A stretch of 20,619 nt of DNA from a virus: positions 1 to 20,619 of the IMG/VR virus record IMGVR_UViG_3300035156_000276. One strand, 5' to 3'. Shown piece by piece: positions 1 to 7,497 of the stretch. The first letter of the stretch is position 1; each line of letters starts with the position of its first letter. The position numbers were made by a program, and so were the translations under genes. The notes under the pieces were generated by a model, which saw nothing but the letters and a program-made list of their open reading frames with translations, was not told the origin of the DNA and did no database searches.

Positions 1-317
1 CCGTGATGGGCATTGCCTGCCTGGGCTTGAACGGCGGCCCCACGTTTTCACACAGCGAAGCGTTTTCCTTCCAGGTCGCCACCGACGACCAGGCTGAAAC
101 CGACCGTCTGTGGGACGCCATCGTTGGCAATGGCGGACAGGAGAGCCAGTGCGGCTGGTGCAAGGACAAATGGGGGCTGTCGTGGCAAATCATCCCGCGC
201 GCGCTGACCAATGCCATCACCGATCCTGATCCGGCGGCGGCCAAGCGGGCGTTCACAGCGATGATGGGGATGCGCAAAATCGATGTGGCAGGGATCGAGG
301 CGGCGCGCCGAAGCTAG
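1..317 (+). CDS. VOC family (PhnB-like) protein, 3' part
   Basis: The reading frame is open from the left edge of the window to a TAG at 315-317, so only the C-terminal ~104 residues are present and the start lies outside. The pattern LNGGP...EAFSFQV...D..WDAI..NGG.ESQCGW.KD.WGLSWQI.PRAL, followed by DPDP..AKRAF.AMM.MRKID, is characteristic of PhnB/3-demethylubiquinone methyltransferase-like members of the glyoxalase/VOC fold. These are small cytoplasmic proteins of mostly unknown substrate. The family assignment is recognised from sequence; a specific activity cannot be given. A hairpin at 413-434 could terminate it. Confidence 0.88.
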   Translation, partial: VMGIACLGLNGGPTFSHSEAFSFQVATDDQAETDRLWDAIVGNGGQESQCGWCKDKWGLSWQIIPRALTNAITDPDPAAAKRAFTAMMGMRKIDVAGIEAARRS

Positions 318-412
318 GGCGGATTCCGCGTAGCAGGGTCCGGCCTTGGTGCGCAACGTCGAGCAGCTTTTCACCTGCGCTATTTGCTCGGTTTAGCAGG
401 CCGATAAAAGCA

Positions 413-434
413 AAAGGCACCCGAGGGTGCCTTT
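413..434. terminator. Bidirectional terminator-like hairpin
   Basis: AAAGGCACCC-GA-GGGTGCCTTT is a perfect inverted repeat between two convergent genes (VOC protein on +, PEP-CTERM protein on -). The A-tract on one side and T-tract on the other would let it work in both directions. Confidence 0.7.
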
Positions 435-451
435 GTATTGTGCTGACTGGC

Positions 452-967
452 TTAGGCTTTGAAGCGCTTTCTCGACGCTGCCAACAGGCCCAGACCGGCG
501 ATCAGCATGGCGGCGGTCGCTGGTTCTGGCACGGTGCCTGGTGGCGTGGCATCCAGGTCGGTCACGGTGAGCACGTAAGTGCCGCTGCCATTCAAATCTG
601 TGAGATTGAAGGTTCCCAGAAGGAAGGTCGGATTGTTTTCTGATCCCGAATACAGTTGCGGACCCTCGGTCATCAGGAGATCGAGTTGGGCGGAAAAATC
701 AGAGATCTCCAGGCCGCCAAGCTGTTCGCCGTTGTAGAAGTACAAGTCGGCAAGATTCTGCGCGGAGCCGGGGAAATTCCCTTTAACATCATACAAGCCG
801 AAATACGTGTCGGCCATGTTGACATTGGGCTTGGTGGCGGAGTTCAGCTGCCAACTGGCAGTATAGTCACCCGTCAACTGATACTGGTATACAGCAGAGT
901 GGGCTACGCCTGCCGAGAACAGGAGGGCGGCGATTGCCACATTTTTCAAACTTTTAACCAAATTCAT
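452..967 (-). CDS. PEP-CTERM sorting domain protein
   Basis: A 171-residue secreted protein. An N-terminal signal peptide is visible (K near the start, then VAIAALLFSAGVAHSA, cleavage probably after residue ~25). The C-terminus from about residue 146 has the tripartite PEP-CTERM signal: VPEP, a hydrophobic helix (AAMLIAGLGLLAA) and a basic tail SRKRFKA. In known systems exosortase EpsH/XrtA recognises this signal, and substrates are linked to exopolysaccharide and biofilm. The central domain (YTASWQLN, YFGLYDVKG, and repeated D/N-rich beta-like stretches) is not assigned to a known function. It probably is monocistronic, with a long AT-rich upstream region and a terminator-like hairpin just downstream. 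Confidence 0.93.
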   Translation of the reverse strand: MNLVKSLKNVAIAALLFSAGVAHSAVYQYQLTGDYTASWQLNSATKPNVNMADTYFGLYDVKGNFPGSAQNLADLYFYNGEQLGGLEISDFSAQLDLLMTEGPQLYSGSENNPTFLLGTFNLTDLNGSGTYVLTVTDLDATPPGTVPEPATAAMLIAGLGLLAASRKRFKA

Positions 968-1392
968 TTACTCGTCCCTGGCTGATTGTTAACTTCCGAC
1001 ACTAATGCAAACGCCGTCTGACTTTTGCTTGGAAGTTATGCTTATGCACAAATCATGCCAGGAAACGAGTGTCAATAATATCAATAGCTTAGGTCTCTTA
1101 TGCAATGTTAAATAGAATTTGTGTAAGATTTTCCGACATTTTTAATATCGAAAATGACGCTTTTGGATTCGATATAGCTGATGTTCTGCCCCGCTACCCT
1201 GCAACTTAATTAATCGGTCGTAGATCATCACCGCGGTCAGCTTTCGTGTTCGGCACTTCACGCAGGCCGGTCGGCGGGCGCGTCCGGGACATGCCGCGCA
1301 TAAAGATAAGCCCATTTGTGTTCGTGGACGCCGACCCCGTTGGGTTCGGCGTCCTCGGACACGCGCGACGGACAGGTGATGCCATCCGGGAA
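968..1392. other. Intergenic region between two PEP-CTERM genes
   Basis: No gene seen. About 968-1210 is AT-rich and should hold the promoter of the leftward PEP-CTERM gene. About 1245-1390 is a diverged copy of the dispersed repeat found at 3.2-3.5 kb and 5.8 kb: it has CATAAAGATAAGCCCATTTGTG at 1299-1320 and the CCCCGTTGGG core. The core sits in a strong hairpin, GGACGCCGA (1326-1334) against TCGGCGTCC (1346-1354). The hairpin lies just after the end of the next leftward PEP-CTERM gene and may act as its transcript end, although no T-run follows. Confidence 0.6.
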
Positions 1393-2040
1393 TCAGGTCG
1401 ATGATTTACGGCGCAAGCCTGCAAGGCCCAGCAGACCAAGTGCTAATACGCTGATGGTGGTTGGTTCAGGCACATTCGCAAATTCGCTCGGTGGGCGGAT
1501 GCGAATTCCGAGCGTAATTGTGTCGAGTGCGGCACGCGGGTCAAAGCTGAAACTGCCTAAACGTTGCGAATCGTCGACTCCAAGAACTGCGCTGTCGAAG
1601 AAGCAGTACTGACCAGTGTAAGCAGTGCAGAAGGGGGACGTCGTATCTGGGAAGAAGAAGGAATCAATGCTTTTTCCAGTCTCATCGGCAACGTAGACGT
1701 AGAAGTCATTTTGACCCGGATTGATTGGTGATCCGCCGGCGGTATACGGGGCTTGAAGAGTGCTGAAGTTGAGGGATACGCCAAGCTCGACACCACCCGC
1801 AATGACGACCCTTGTCACGCCGGTCAGATAGCTCAATCCGTTTTTATAGTGCACGACACCTCCAACAAACGTCACCCCATAGTCGCCGCCTCGATTGCCG
1901 AAGCTATCCGTGCCGCCGTTATAAAAGTTCTCGATCAGTGCGCCTTCATGCGACCGGTCGAAGTTGAGAGTCGGGCCGGCGAACGCGCTGGTTGCCGCAA
2001 CGGTTAAAAGGGCAGTTGCGACAATTTTGGAGATGGACAT
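1393..2040 (-). CDS. PEP-CTERM sorting domain protein
   Basis: 215 residues. The N-terminus MSISKIVATALLTVAATSAFA is a clear Sec signal peptide. The C-terminus from about residue 190 carries VPEP, a hydrophobic segment (ISVLALGLLGLAGL) and the basic tail RRKSST, i.e. a PEP-CTERM exosortase signal. The body has features common in PEP-CTERM proteins with beta-sandwich folds: LNFD near the mature N-terminus, GVTF.GG, NDFYVYVADETGKSIDSFFF and two cysteines in a short C-x6-C stretch. No enzymatic motif is seen. It is expected to be exported and held at the cell envelope or released to the matrix. It is separate from the first PEP-CTERM gene; the middle domains are not obviously related. Confidence 0.93.
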   Translation of the reverse strand: MSISKIVATALLTVAATSAFAGPTLNFDRSHEGALIENFYNGGTDSFGNRGGDYGVTFVGGVVHYKNGLSYLTGVTRVVIAGGVELGVSLNFSTLQAPYTAGGSPINPGQNDFYVYVADETGKSIDSFFFPDTTSPFCTAYTGQYCFFDSAVLGVDDSQRLGSFSFDPRAALDTITLGIRIRPPSEFANVPEPTTISVLALGLLGLAGLRRKSST

Positions 2041-2305
2041 GTGTAGACATTCAGGAAATGGAAGAATTATCTATTAAGCAACAAGCGTGCCCGGAAGCTG
2101 TTGCCATACGTATCAATGACTTGGCAGCGTGTCAGCGGAAAAATGGTTATTTTTGTAAAGTTTTTCGACAGTAACTACTACGTCACGTTTTCGACTTGAT
2201 GCAGCTGGAAGGGGCGTAAGGTGGCCGGAAAGGCATTGGTAGCAGACACTGCATACCGACGAAATACGAGGGCGAAATTGAGGCTGTGGTGGCGGGTGCT
2301 GCTGA

Positions 2306-2686
2306 TTATTTGCACTCCGCCTTGACGGTGACCTCGTCGCCGCGGCGGCGCTGCTGCAAGGTACACGTCGTCGCCTTATCATTGATCGCCGTCCACATGG
2401 TGATGCTTGACTCTCCATACTCGCAAACGAACCATTTCTTCGTCGTGGCAGGAAGCCCATACGTGACGTCGATCGCGTCCTTAGTGGATCTGCGATCGCC
2501 GTGCATTTCGCCGTCGCTGCCGAGGTCGCCAAAGTAGACCCCGCCGCGGTTCAACCTGGACGGAGTAGCGAAAGTATAAGCATCCCCGACCAAAGCGTGC
2601 GTCGCCTGTGGATACAGCGCCGGGCAATGGAATACCTGCGCCTGCGCGCTGGCGCAAATCAATAGGCTGACTATAATCGCCTTCAA
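2306..2686 (-). CDS. STY0301-family-like secreted protein
   Basis: 126 residues with a short signal peptide (MKAIIVSLLICASAQA) and a mature start FHCPA. The HCPA start, the GDAYTF.. stretch, and the C-terminal Y..P......WFVCEYG followed by a CTL..R segment resemble the STY0301 family of small periplasmic proteins. Its ATG overlaps the stop of the upstream BPSL0067-like gene by 4 bases (ATGA at 2683-2686), so the two are translationally coupled. A periplasmic partner made with a putative cell-wall hydrolase would fit an immunity protein; this role is inference, not shown by the sequence. Cysteines at the mature start, in the FVCEYG motif, in CTL and near the C-terminus could form disulfides. 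Confidence 0.75.
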   Translation of the reverse strand: MKAIIVSLLICASAQAQVFHCPALYPQATHALVGDAYTFATPSRLNRGGVYFGDLGSDGEMHGDRRSTKDAIDVTYGLPATTKKWFVCEYGESSITMWTAINDKATTCTLQQRRRGDEVTVKAECK

Positions 2687-3108
2687 GACATCACCACATA
2701 AAATTCATTGGCGTTATCCGATGGATAGACGCGGCGTTTCCTTGCCTGCTCTTCCGTATAGGCGATGATGGTTCTCGGCAATACCATGCGACCGCTCCAT
2801 TGATCAATGACCACAATCCCAAGCGGCTCGCCGGTCGACATCGACTTGGGCGCGAACTCCACAAAAAGCGAGGCGTGGTAGCCGTGTTCGTTAGGAAACC
2901 GCCTCAAAAATCCCGGCATGAATTTAAAATTGGCGATCACGGTTCCGGGCTGAAGGTAGACCAAATCCATCACCCGTAGGCCAGGGCGCCATTTGCTTGT
3001 GTGCCCGACGTTCGTCAGCGCTTGCGGCATCGCGGCGCATTCACCATCACCGAACGGATTGTGCTTCTTCAAATCCATGAAATTGCCATCGTAAATTGCT
3101 GATCCCAT
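2683..3108 (-). CDS. BPSL0067-family protein, predicted NlpC/P60-like amidase
   Basis: 141 residues without signal peptide. The pattern is that of the BPSL0067 family: GDGECAAMPQA (Cys24 the likely nucleophile), then TSKWRPG, LQPGTVIA.F, FPNEHGYHASLFV (His78 the likely second catalytic residue) and VVIDQWSG (Asp102). Family members are related to NlpC/P60 or CHAP-type peptidoglycan amidases, and several such small enzymes are type VI secretion effectors. It is first in a two-gene operon with the secreted STY0301-like protein, overlapping it by 4 bases. No secretion genes are present in the window, so use as a toxin is inferred from family and pairing only. Confidence 0.8.
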   Translation of the reverse strand: MGSAIYDGNFMDLKKHNPFGDGECAAMPQALTNVGHTSKWRPGLRVMDLVYLQPGTVIANFKFMPGFLRRFPNEHGYHASLFVEFAPKSMSTGEPLGIVVIDQWSGRMVLPRTIIAYTEEQARKRRVYPSDNANEFYVVMS

Positions 3109-3203
3109 GATTGCTTCCGAAGGGAGGTTTATTCTCGTTCGGAAACAAAATTTTCGGTTTGCAGATGGTCAATCGTATGGGCGCCAGTCGGGGTCAGTGC
3201 CTA

Positions 3204-3375
3204 CATTCCAACACGGACTAAGCCGTAGACCGCGTGCGCGCGGCGCATGTTTCGTCTAAAGATGAGCCCGTGTGTGATTGACAGTGGGACATTCGAACAC
3301 GGACTAAGCCACAAACCGCGTGCGCCGGGTGCATGCTTCGTCTAAAGATGAGCCCGTTTGTGAATGTGGGCACTG
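3204..3375. repeat. Two tandem ~86-bp repeats of a dispersed family
   Basis: Copy one begins at 3204 (CATTCCAACACGGACTAAGCC) and copy two at 3290 (CATTCGAACACGGACTAAGCC). Both continue through ACCGCGTGCG and GCATG to an identical TTCGTCTAAAGATGAGCCCG (3251-3270 and 3337-3356). The same core recurs at 5793-5811, in diverged form at 1294-1313, and inverted at 3442-3459. Its sequence does not resemble a coding region. Confidence 0.8.
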
Positions 3376-3459
3376 ACCCCGTTGGGCAGACTCACTGACC
3401 CCGTTGGGCAGAACTCACCCCGTTGGGCAGAACCACCCACAGGCTCATCTTTAGACGAA
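3337..3459. repeat. Inverted repeat arms enclosing short tandem repeats
   Basis: TTCGTCTAAAGATGAGCC at 3337-3354 is perfectly complementary to GGCTCATCTTTAGACGAA at 3442-3459 (18-bp arms). Between them lie three tandem units at 3371-3392, 3393-3415 and 3416-3435, each with CACCCCGTTGGGCAGA or CACTGACCCCGTTGGGCAGA. This is a BIME/REP-like arrangement that may come from a small non-autonomous mobile element. Confidence 0.8.
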
Positions 3460-3593
3460 TTGGGCGCCAATGCGCACGGTGTACAGCTGAGTTCGTGTTG
3501 GAATTGGAGCCCCGACACCGACAGGGGCCTATTTTTGCCGTCACTTGCATTCACACTGCAGGGTGCTATTTTTCGCGCGGTCGGTATAGTCAA

Positions 3594-4382
3594 TCAAAAG
3601 TGCGAGATGGAGGGGTGTTTCTTAAACTTTAGAAAAGTTTTATAAAACATTTTTACGACTGTAGATACGCGCCAATCCGAATCTTCGGCAACAATTCTTT
3701 CTAAAAATTTATCAGCCAAGCTATGCATTAGTTTCCAGTGAACGCCGATCAAATCTGTCTTTGCCGATGTTCGTGCCGTTTTAAACTCCGTGCCAACGCG
3801 TACACCGTTAACTTGTGCAGTACTTGTCATTATTGCAGTGATATCGCCATCGGAGTACGCGGGTAAATTTATGTAGCCATAAATAAATATTATCTGGAAC
3901 TTTGAAAAATTTACCGCATACACTGTGGAAAATGGATTTTCAAGAACGGCGTAGTCGAACCCTGATCTCGCCACGAACAATGAGTACATTAGCATCGCTT
4001 GGTTCTGATCAAGAGTGCCTATATTTACAATCGATTCCTTCGACTTGGGTGGTTTTAAAGCCCTATCGTCACCCTCAAAAGCGTTCAATCGTCGTGCATG
4101 AATTGGCCAGAACAAATGCTCGTTGACGTCTTCGATTAGTGCGGCGACGGATATACTTGTGCCGTCCACTAGCTCTGTCTTTTGTGTGATCATGGTAGTA
4201 AGTTCATTTGAAAAATGCACAGAGTAGTGCTGATTTTTAAACGGCCTCATATCATTTGTTGCGAATTCAAATAATTTTGGTGTTTTTGACACCAACATCA
4301 CATCTGTGCCCTTCCATTCCCGAAGCGAAAACAGTTCGCGCTCTATGCTATTTACGGTCACGGTAAACCTAAATTTGTTCAT
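3594..4382 (-). CDS. Hypothetical protein, AT-rich orphan gene
   Basis: I do not recognise this protein. The likely start is ATG at 4382 (MNKFRFTVTVNS), preceded by GGGA about 8 bases upstream; ATG at 4415 in the same frame is possible. It has about 262 residues and no clear signal peptide or transmembrane helix, though one hydrophobic stretch (FQIIFIYGYINLPAY) sits near the middle. The N-terminus looks like alternating beta strands. Base composition is much more AT-rich than in neighbouring genes, and it sits between a repeat cluster and an IS element, which points to horizontal acquisition. No partner gene overlaps it. Confidence 0.6.
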   Translation of the reverse strand: MNKFRFTVTVNSIERELFSLREWKGTDVMLVSKTPKLFEFATNDMRPFKNQHYSVHFSNELTTMITQKTELVDGTSISVAALIEDVNEHLFWPIHARRLNAFEGDDRALKPPKSKESIVNIGTLDQNQAMLMYSLFVARSGFDYAVLENPFSTVYAVNFSKFQIIFIYGYINLPAYSDGDITAIMTSTAQVNGVRVGTEFKTARTSAKTDLIGVHWKLMHSLADKFLERIVAEDSDWRVSTVVKMFYKTFLKFKKHPSISHF

Positions 4383-4634
4383 ACCATTTCCCACAGTTAT
4401 CGCGGCCATCTGCATCAATCAAGTCTTCGGGCTATATCTTTGGCGGAATCGTTATAATATATTTCTAGCGGTGTAAGATCACGATATTCTACCATTCGAG
4501 CCAAGGCGAATATCTAAAGTCTTTTGGCTAGCCGCGCAATTGCTAAGGAAGCACTGATTTATTCAAGCACAACCCGTTCAGGCCGCAGCCAGACCTGAGA
4601 CAATATCGGTACTTTCACTGCACTGTAATCGATC

Positions 4635-5618
4635 ATGCAAAAGAGCTTTTCAGACCTTGAGTACGCCGCCAAGAAGAAGCTGACGCGCCGCGACCGCTTC
4701 CTCGCTGAGATTGATGTCGCGACGCCATGGGGCAACCTGCATAAGCTGATCGAACCGCACTACCCGAAGGTGAGCGGTCCTGGGCGTCCGCCAATCGGCC
4801 TGGCGCGCATGCTGCGCATGTACGTGGCCCAACAGTGTTTTGGCCTGTCCGATGAGGGCATTGAAGATGCTATTTACGATAGCCAGGCAATCCGGGCATT
4901 TGTCGGCATCGACCTCAATCGCGAGAGCGCACCGGACGCGACGACGCTGCTCAAGTTCCGCCACTTGCTCGAAGCGAAGGGGCTGACGCAGAAGATTTTT
5001 GAAGCGATCAACGCGCATCTGGCGGCTAAGGGATTGATGATGCGCGAAGGGACCATCGTTGACGCGACCTTGATTGCCGCGCCACCGTCGACCAAGAACA
5101 AGGACGGTGAGCGCGACCCGGAAATGCACCAATCGAAGAAGGGCAACGACTGGCACTTTGGGATGAAAGCCCATATCGGCGTGGACGCCGCGTCGGGCCT
5201 GGTGCATACCGTCGTGGGCACCGCTGGCAATGTCTCGGACGTGACGCAAGCACACGCGCTGCTGCACGGGGAGGAAGTGGCAGCGTTTGGCGACGCCGGT
5301 TATCAGGGTGTCGAAAAGCGCGCCGCGAACATCGGCAAATCGGTGACCTGGCACGTGGCCATGAAGCGCGCCAAACGCAAGGCGCTGCCGAAGAACAAGC
5401 TCGGCCGAATGACCGAAAAGCTTGAACATCTCAAAGCAAGCGTGCGTGCAAAAGTCGAGCATCCATTTCATGTCATCAAGAACCTGTTCCGCCATCGGAA
5501 GACTCGATATCGCGGGTTGGCAAAGAACACCGCCCAGTTGTTCACCCTGTTCGGCTTCGCCAATCTGGTGCTGGCCGGCAGGCGTTTTAAGATCACTGAA
5601 ACCCGAAGAGCGTCCTGA
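4635..5618 (+). CDS. IS5-family DDE transposase
   Basis: 327 residues, full length. An N-terminal DUF772-like region (PRIGLARML-type stretch around residues 50-62, then QCFGLSDEGIEDAIYDS) is followed by the DDE catalytic core: Asp143 in IVDATLIAAP, Asp220 in AFGDAGYQG, and Glu275 in VEHPFHVIKNLF, followed by the RKTRYRGLAKN signature. All three acidic residues are present with no frameshift, so the element may still be active. It is the only gene between the inverted repeats and reads left to right. Confidence 0.96.
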   Translation: MQKSFSDLEYAAKKKLTRRDRFLAEIDVATPWGNLHKLIEPHYPKVSGPGRPPIGLARMLRMYVAQQCFGLSDEGIEDAIYDSQAIRAFVGIDLNRESAPDATTLLKFRHLLEAKGLTQKIFEAINAHLAAKGLMMREGTIVDATLIAAPPSTKNKDGERDPEMHQSKKGNDWHFGMKAHIGVDAASGLVHTVVGTAGNVSDVTQAHALLHGEEVAAFGDAGYQGVEKRAANIGKSVTWHVAMKRAKRKALPKNKLGRMTEKLEHLKASVRAKVEHPFHVIKNLFRHRKTRYRGLAKNTAQLFTLFGFANLVLAGRRFKITETRRAS

Positions 5619-5675
5619 GCGCCGAAAGGCGCAAGGAATACTGCAAATTTGCTTCGAAAACGGCTGAAACGGCCA

Positions 5676-5698
5676 GAAAAAACGCATCTCGTTTTTTC
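5676..5698. terminator. Terminator-like hairpin inside the IS right end
   Basis: GAAAAAACG-CATCT-CGTTTTTTC is a perfect 9-bp stem whose A- and T-runs would serve as a terminator on either strand. It lies 58 bases after the transposase stop. Confidence 0.7.
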
Positions 5699-5764
5699 GG
5701 TGATGCCGCTTCTGCCAAAATTCCGGATACTGCTGAAATCGTCAATTGTTCAGTGCTTCCTTAG

Positions 5765-5845
5765 CCGCGGACCGCGTGAGCCCGGCGCATGCCTCGCCTA
5801 AAGATGAGCCCATGTGTGATTGGGCACTGACGTCGTTGGGCTGCT
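5765..5845. repeat. Partial copy of the dispersed repeat next to the IS
   Basis: GACCGCGTGAG, GGCGCATG, CTCGCCTAAAGATGAGCCC (5793-5811) and GGGCACTGAC.TCGTTGGGC repeat the family seen at 3.2-3.5 kb. The front half of the unit is missing at the IS boundary. The IS therefore abuts the repeat close to the internal CTAAGCC of intact copies. Confidence 0.75.
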
Positions 5846-6285
5846 TGGCGCTGGCCGCCTTCCGCCGCAATGGTATGGGCTATTGGTGAAAGCGCCACAG
5901 TAGCAAAGTACGCGGCCGCCTTCGCGAACTCCAACGGACTGCCGATCGCCACGTTTCGCAACGACCCGCGTGATCAAAATGCCGGGGCCGTTGAATTTTG
6001 CGAACGACGCCGCCGCCGCTACCGGGGGCATTCCCGTAGCCGGGTGTGGGAAGTGAGGCGTCTTGCCCGTTTGTGCTGCCTACTGACCAGCTACAGCAAG
6101 TGCTCGGAAGCATGGGCATCGCGCAAGGCATGGTGCTCGATGGCTTGCCCTTAGCGGTCGAAGGCCAACCTTGTTTCGCTGAATTTCCGAGGCTTAAATA
6201 ATGGATTTGCGGAACTCGGCCAGAATTGCGGAACTCTGGCAGGGCAGTTTGTAGGGCGCAAACTGCTTTAACTCATTGATTCTTG
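5846..6285. pseudogene. Intergenic stretch with probable gene remnants
   Basis: No intact gene. The + strand contains coding-like fragments in different frames. One includes VAKYAAAFANSNGLPIATF (from about 5890). Another runs from 6040 to a TAA at 6199-6201 and reads SCPFVLPTDQLQQVLGSMG then MVLDGLPLAVEGQPCFAEF. Stops and frame changes separate them, so this looks like a decayed gene of unknown function. A hairpin GCAGTTTG (6244-6251) / CAAACTGC (6259-6266) lies near the right end. Confidence 0.4.
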
Positions 6286-6308
6286 TGGTGCCCGGAACCG
6301 GAATCGAA
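6286..6308 (-). other. tRNA 3'-end fragment, probable prophage attachment site
   Basis: Read on the - strand this is TTCGATTCCGG then TTCCGGGCACCA: the T-loop, the 3' side of the T-stem, the 3' acceptor strand (TCCGGGC), discriminator A and CCA of a tRNA that would begin GCCCGGA (tRNA-Phe-like). The 5' side of the T-stem is absent, so the tRNA is cut in the T-loop. Such fragments are typical of attL/attR left by tyrosine-integrase prophages. Phage-type genes begin just to its right. The matching full tRNA should lie outside the window. Confidence 0.65.
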
Positions 6309-6445
6309 TAGCAAAGCGAAGAACCGCGAAAAATCGGAGTTATGGACGCACCCATGGACGCAAAAATTTATCCGTCAGATCGCCCGTTTCGGCAGGCGAA
6401 AAAAGTCCGCGCGAGGCTCGCCTCTAACGGAACTTAAGCAAGACA

Positions 6446-6925
6446 TTACTTTGGCGGAGCAGGGGCGCCAGGCGACACCCCCTTCGGTGGATCTGGCACC
6501 GCGCCCCCAGGCAACGTGATGATGATCGGCGCAGGCGCTGCAGCGACAGACGTGTTCGCCTTATCGCCTTTGGTGTAGTTGATCATAGTCGCAAGGATCG
6601 TGACCGCGATTGAAATCATTGCAAAAACCGCGGTAACGACCCACTTTTGCGACTCGTTGCTCTGTTTAGATGCAGCTGCTCGGTCGTTGGCCATCTCTGT
6701 GCGCACTTGCGCAAATTCAGTTCGCAAGTCCGCAAAGCCTGACTTGATGTCTAGCTCAAATCTTGCCGTGCGCGCTTCGCCCTTCGCTTCGGATGCGGCG
6801 AGCAGATCTGTCACTTGTTGGCGGGTTAGGTCAGTCATTTGAGGATCATGTGGCGTTTCAGTCGATTCGTCAACGTTAGTTTCGGTCGGCCTGGATCGCC
6901 CAGGCGGGAGGCGGTGTAAGCTCAT
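6446..6925 (-). CDS. Hypothetical coiled-coil membrane protein of prophage
   Basis: 159 residues. It has a hydrophilic N-terminus, a helical stretch likely to form a coiled coil (about residues 45-85: ASEAKGEART.., FADLRTEFAQVRTEM), one transmembrane segment (VVTAVFAMISIAVTILATMI, about residues 94-115), and a proline/alanine-rich tail ending PGAPAPPK. Similar small phage proteins exist with no known role. The ATG overlaps the stop of the upstream gene by 3-4 bases and a GGGGAG ribosome site stands about 6 bases before it. An internal ATG (MTDLTRQQ) is a possible alternative start. It is the last gene of the leftward operon, next to the attachment site. Confidence 0.72.
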   Translation of the reverse strand: MSLHRLPPGRSRPTETNVDESTETPHDPQMTDLTRQQVTDLLAASEAKGEARTARFELDIKSGFADLRTEFAQVRTEMANDRAAASKQSNESQKWVVTAVFAMISIAVTILATMINYTKGDKANTSVAAAPAPIIITLPGGAVPDPPKGVSPGAPAPPK

Positions 6926-7143
6926 GCACGCTCCCCTAGGCGGTTAAGTTGCGAATAAGTGTCGTCAAAAAACTCAGTGTATCCGCAACGGCTACAGAGG
7001 AACAAGTTTCCGGTAAAGCTCCAGCCCCGGCCAGCAGCATCGTTATATGCCCATCTCACTGGATCGGGCCCAGCGGCTAGTTCAAGAGCGCCATGGCCAT
7101 ATTTACACGTGGGCATGACTGCAATTTTTTTATCGTCGTCCAT
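6922..7143 (-). CDS. Small zinc-ribbon-like protein
   Basis: 73 residues, preceded by a GGAG ribosome site. The pair CKYGHG near residue 13 and CSRCGYTEFFDD near residue 51 suggest a zinc-binding ribbon in which one ligand may be His. Function unknown. It overlaps the next leftward gene and is separated by 54 bases from the helix-turn-helix gene upstream. Confidence 0.65.
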   Translation of the reverse strand: MDDDKKIAVMPTCKYGHGALELAAGPDPVRWAYNDAAGRGWSFTGNLFLCSRCGYTEFFDDTYSQLNRLGERA

Positions 7144-7197
7144 TTCATCTCCGTTCTACTGCCTGCGTGGAGGACAGCCTATCATTATTGAGCAACA

Positions 7198-7497
7198 TCA
7201 TCGCATCAGCTTCGGCTTCAACCTCGGTTTCACTTTGACCCCCAAGCGCTCGAAGCAATTCAGCGGATTCGATACGGTCACTTTCACCGGCGTCCGCGAA
7301 AGCTTCATGCTGAACTTCGGCGCCGCCTGCGACTGCGTACACGCCACGATGTGCGCCTGGACGTCAGCAACCTTGAACCGAATTAAGCGACGGCCCAGCC
7401 TCACACATGGGATCGGACCTTTCGGCGCGGCCAAGTCGTACACGGCGCCGCGGCTGATGCCCAGCATCTCGGCGACTTCTTCCGCGGTAATCATCAT
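7198..7497 (-). CDS. Helix-turn-helix DNA-binding protein (HTH_17/excisionase-type)
   Basis: 99 residues starting at MMITAEEVAEMLGISRGAV. The motif ITAEEVAEMLGIS...VYDL.....IPCVRLGRRLIRFKVADVQAHI is the standard single-domain winged HTH_17 fold used by small phage excisionases and AlpA-type regulators. The start is fixed by the ATGA overlap with the upstream gene's stop; the longer open frame upstream reads through that gene in another phase and is unlikely. The C-terminal ~45 residues are basic (KVKPRLKPKLMR) and not recognised. It likely binds DNA near the attachment site or an early promoter. Confidence 0.8.
   Translation of the reverse strand: MMITAEEVAEMLGISRGAVYDLAAPKGPIPCVRLGRRLIRFKVADVQAHIVACTQSQAAPKFSMKLSRTPVKVTVSNPLNCFERLGVKVKPRLKPKLMR

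Larger units (their letters stand above)
3109..3593. other. Gene-free, repeat-rich intergenic region
   Basis: No convincing gene. It holds the promoter region of the BPSL0067-like gene (near 3109-3170) and then a dense block of repeats: two ~86-bp direct copies, three short tandem copies of a CCCCGTTGGGCAGA unit, and a pair of inverted arms, listed separately. The short open frames here are repeat sequence read in several frames and do not look like proteins. Confidence 0.7.
4547..5760 (+). mobile_element. IS5-family insertion sequence, ~1.2 kb
   Basis: Terminal inverted repeats GGAAGCACTGA (4547-4557) and TCAGTGCTTCC (5750-5760) bracket a single intact transposase gene. Size and ends fit the IS5 group. 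The 4 bases outside are CTAA on the left and TTAG on the right. Each fits the YTAR-like target preference of IS5 or its complement, but they do not form a direct target duplication. Confidence 0.88.

Noticed and set aside
3204-3459. Repeat block considered as a CRISPR array
   Set aside because: Repeats are of unequal length and spacing, one is inverted, spacers are not uniform and no cas genes are near.
4650-5687. 345-codon open frame on the - strand across the IS
   Set aside because: Antisense to an intact transposase with all DDE motifs; composition is that of a reverse-strand shadow.
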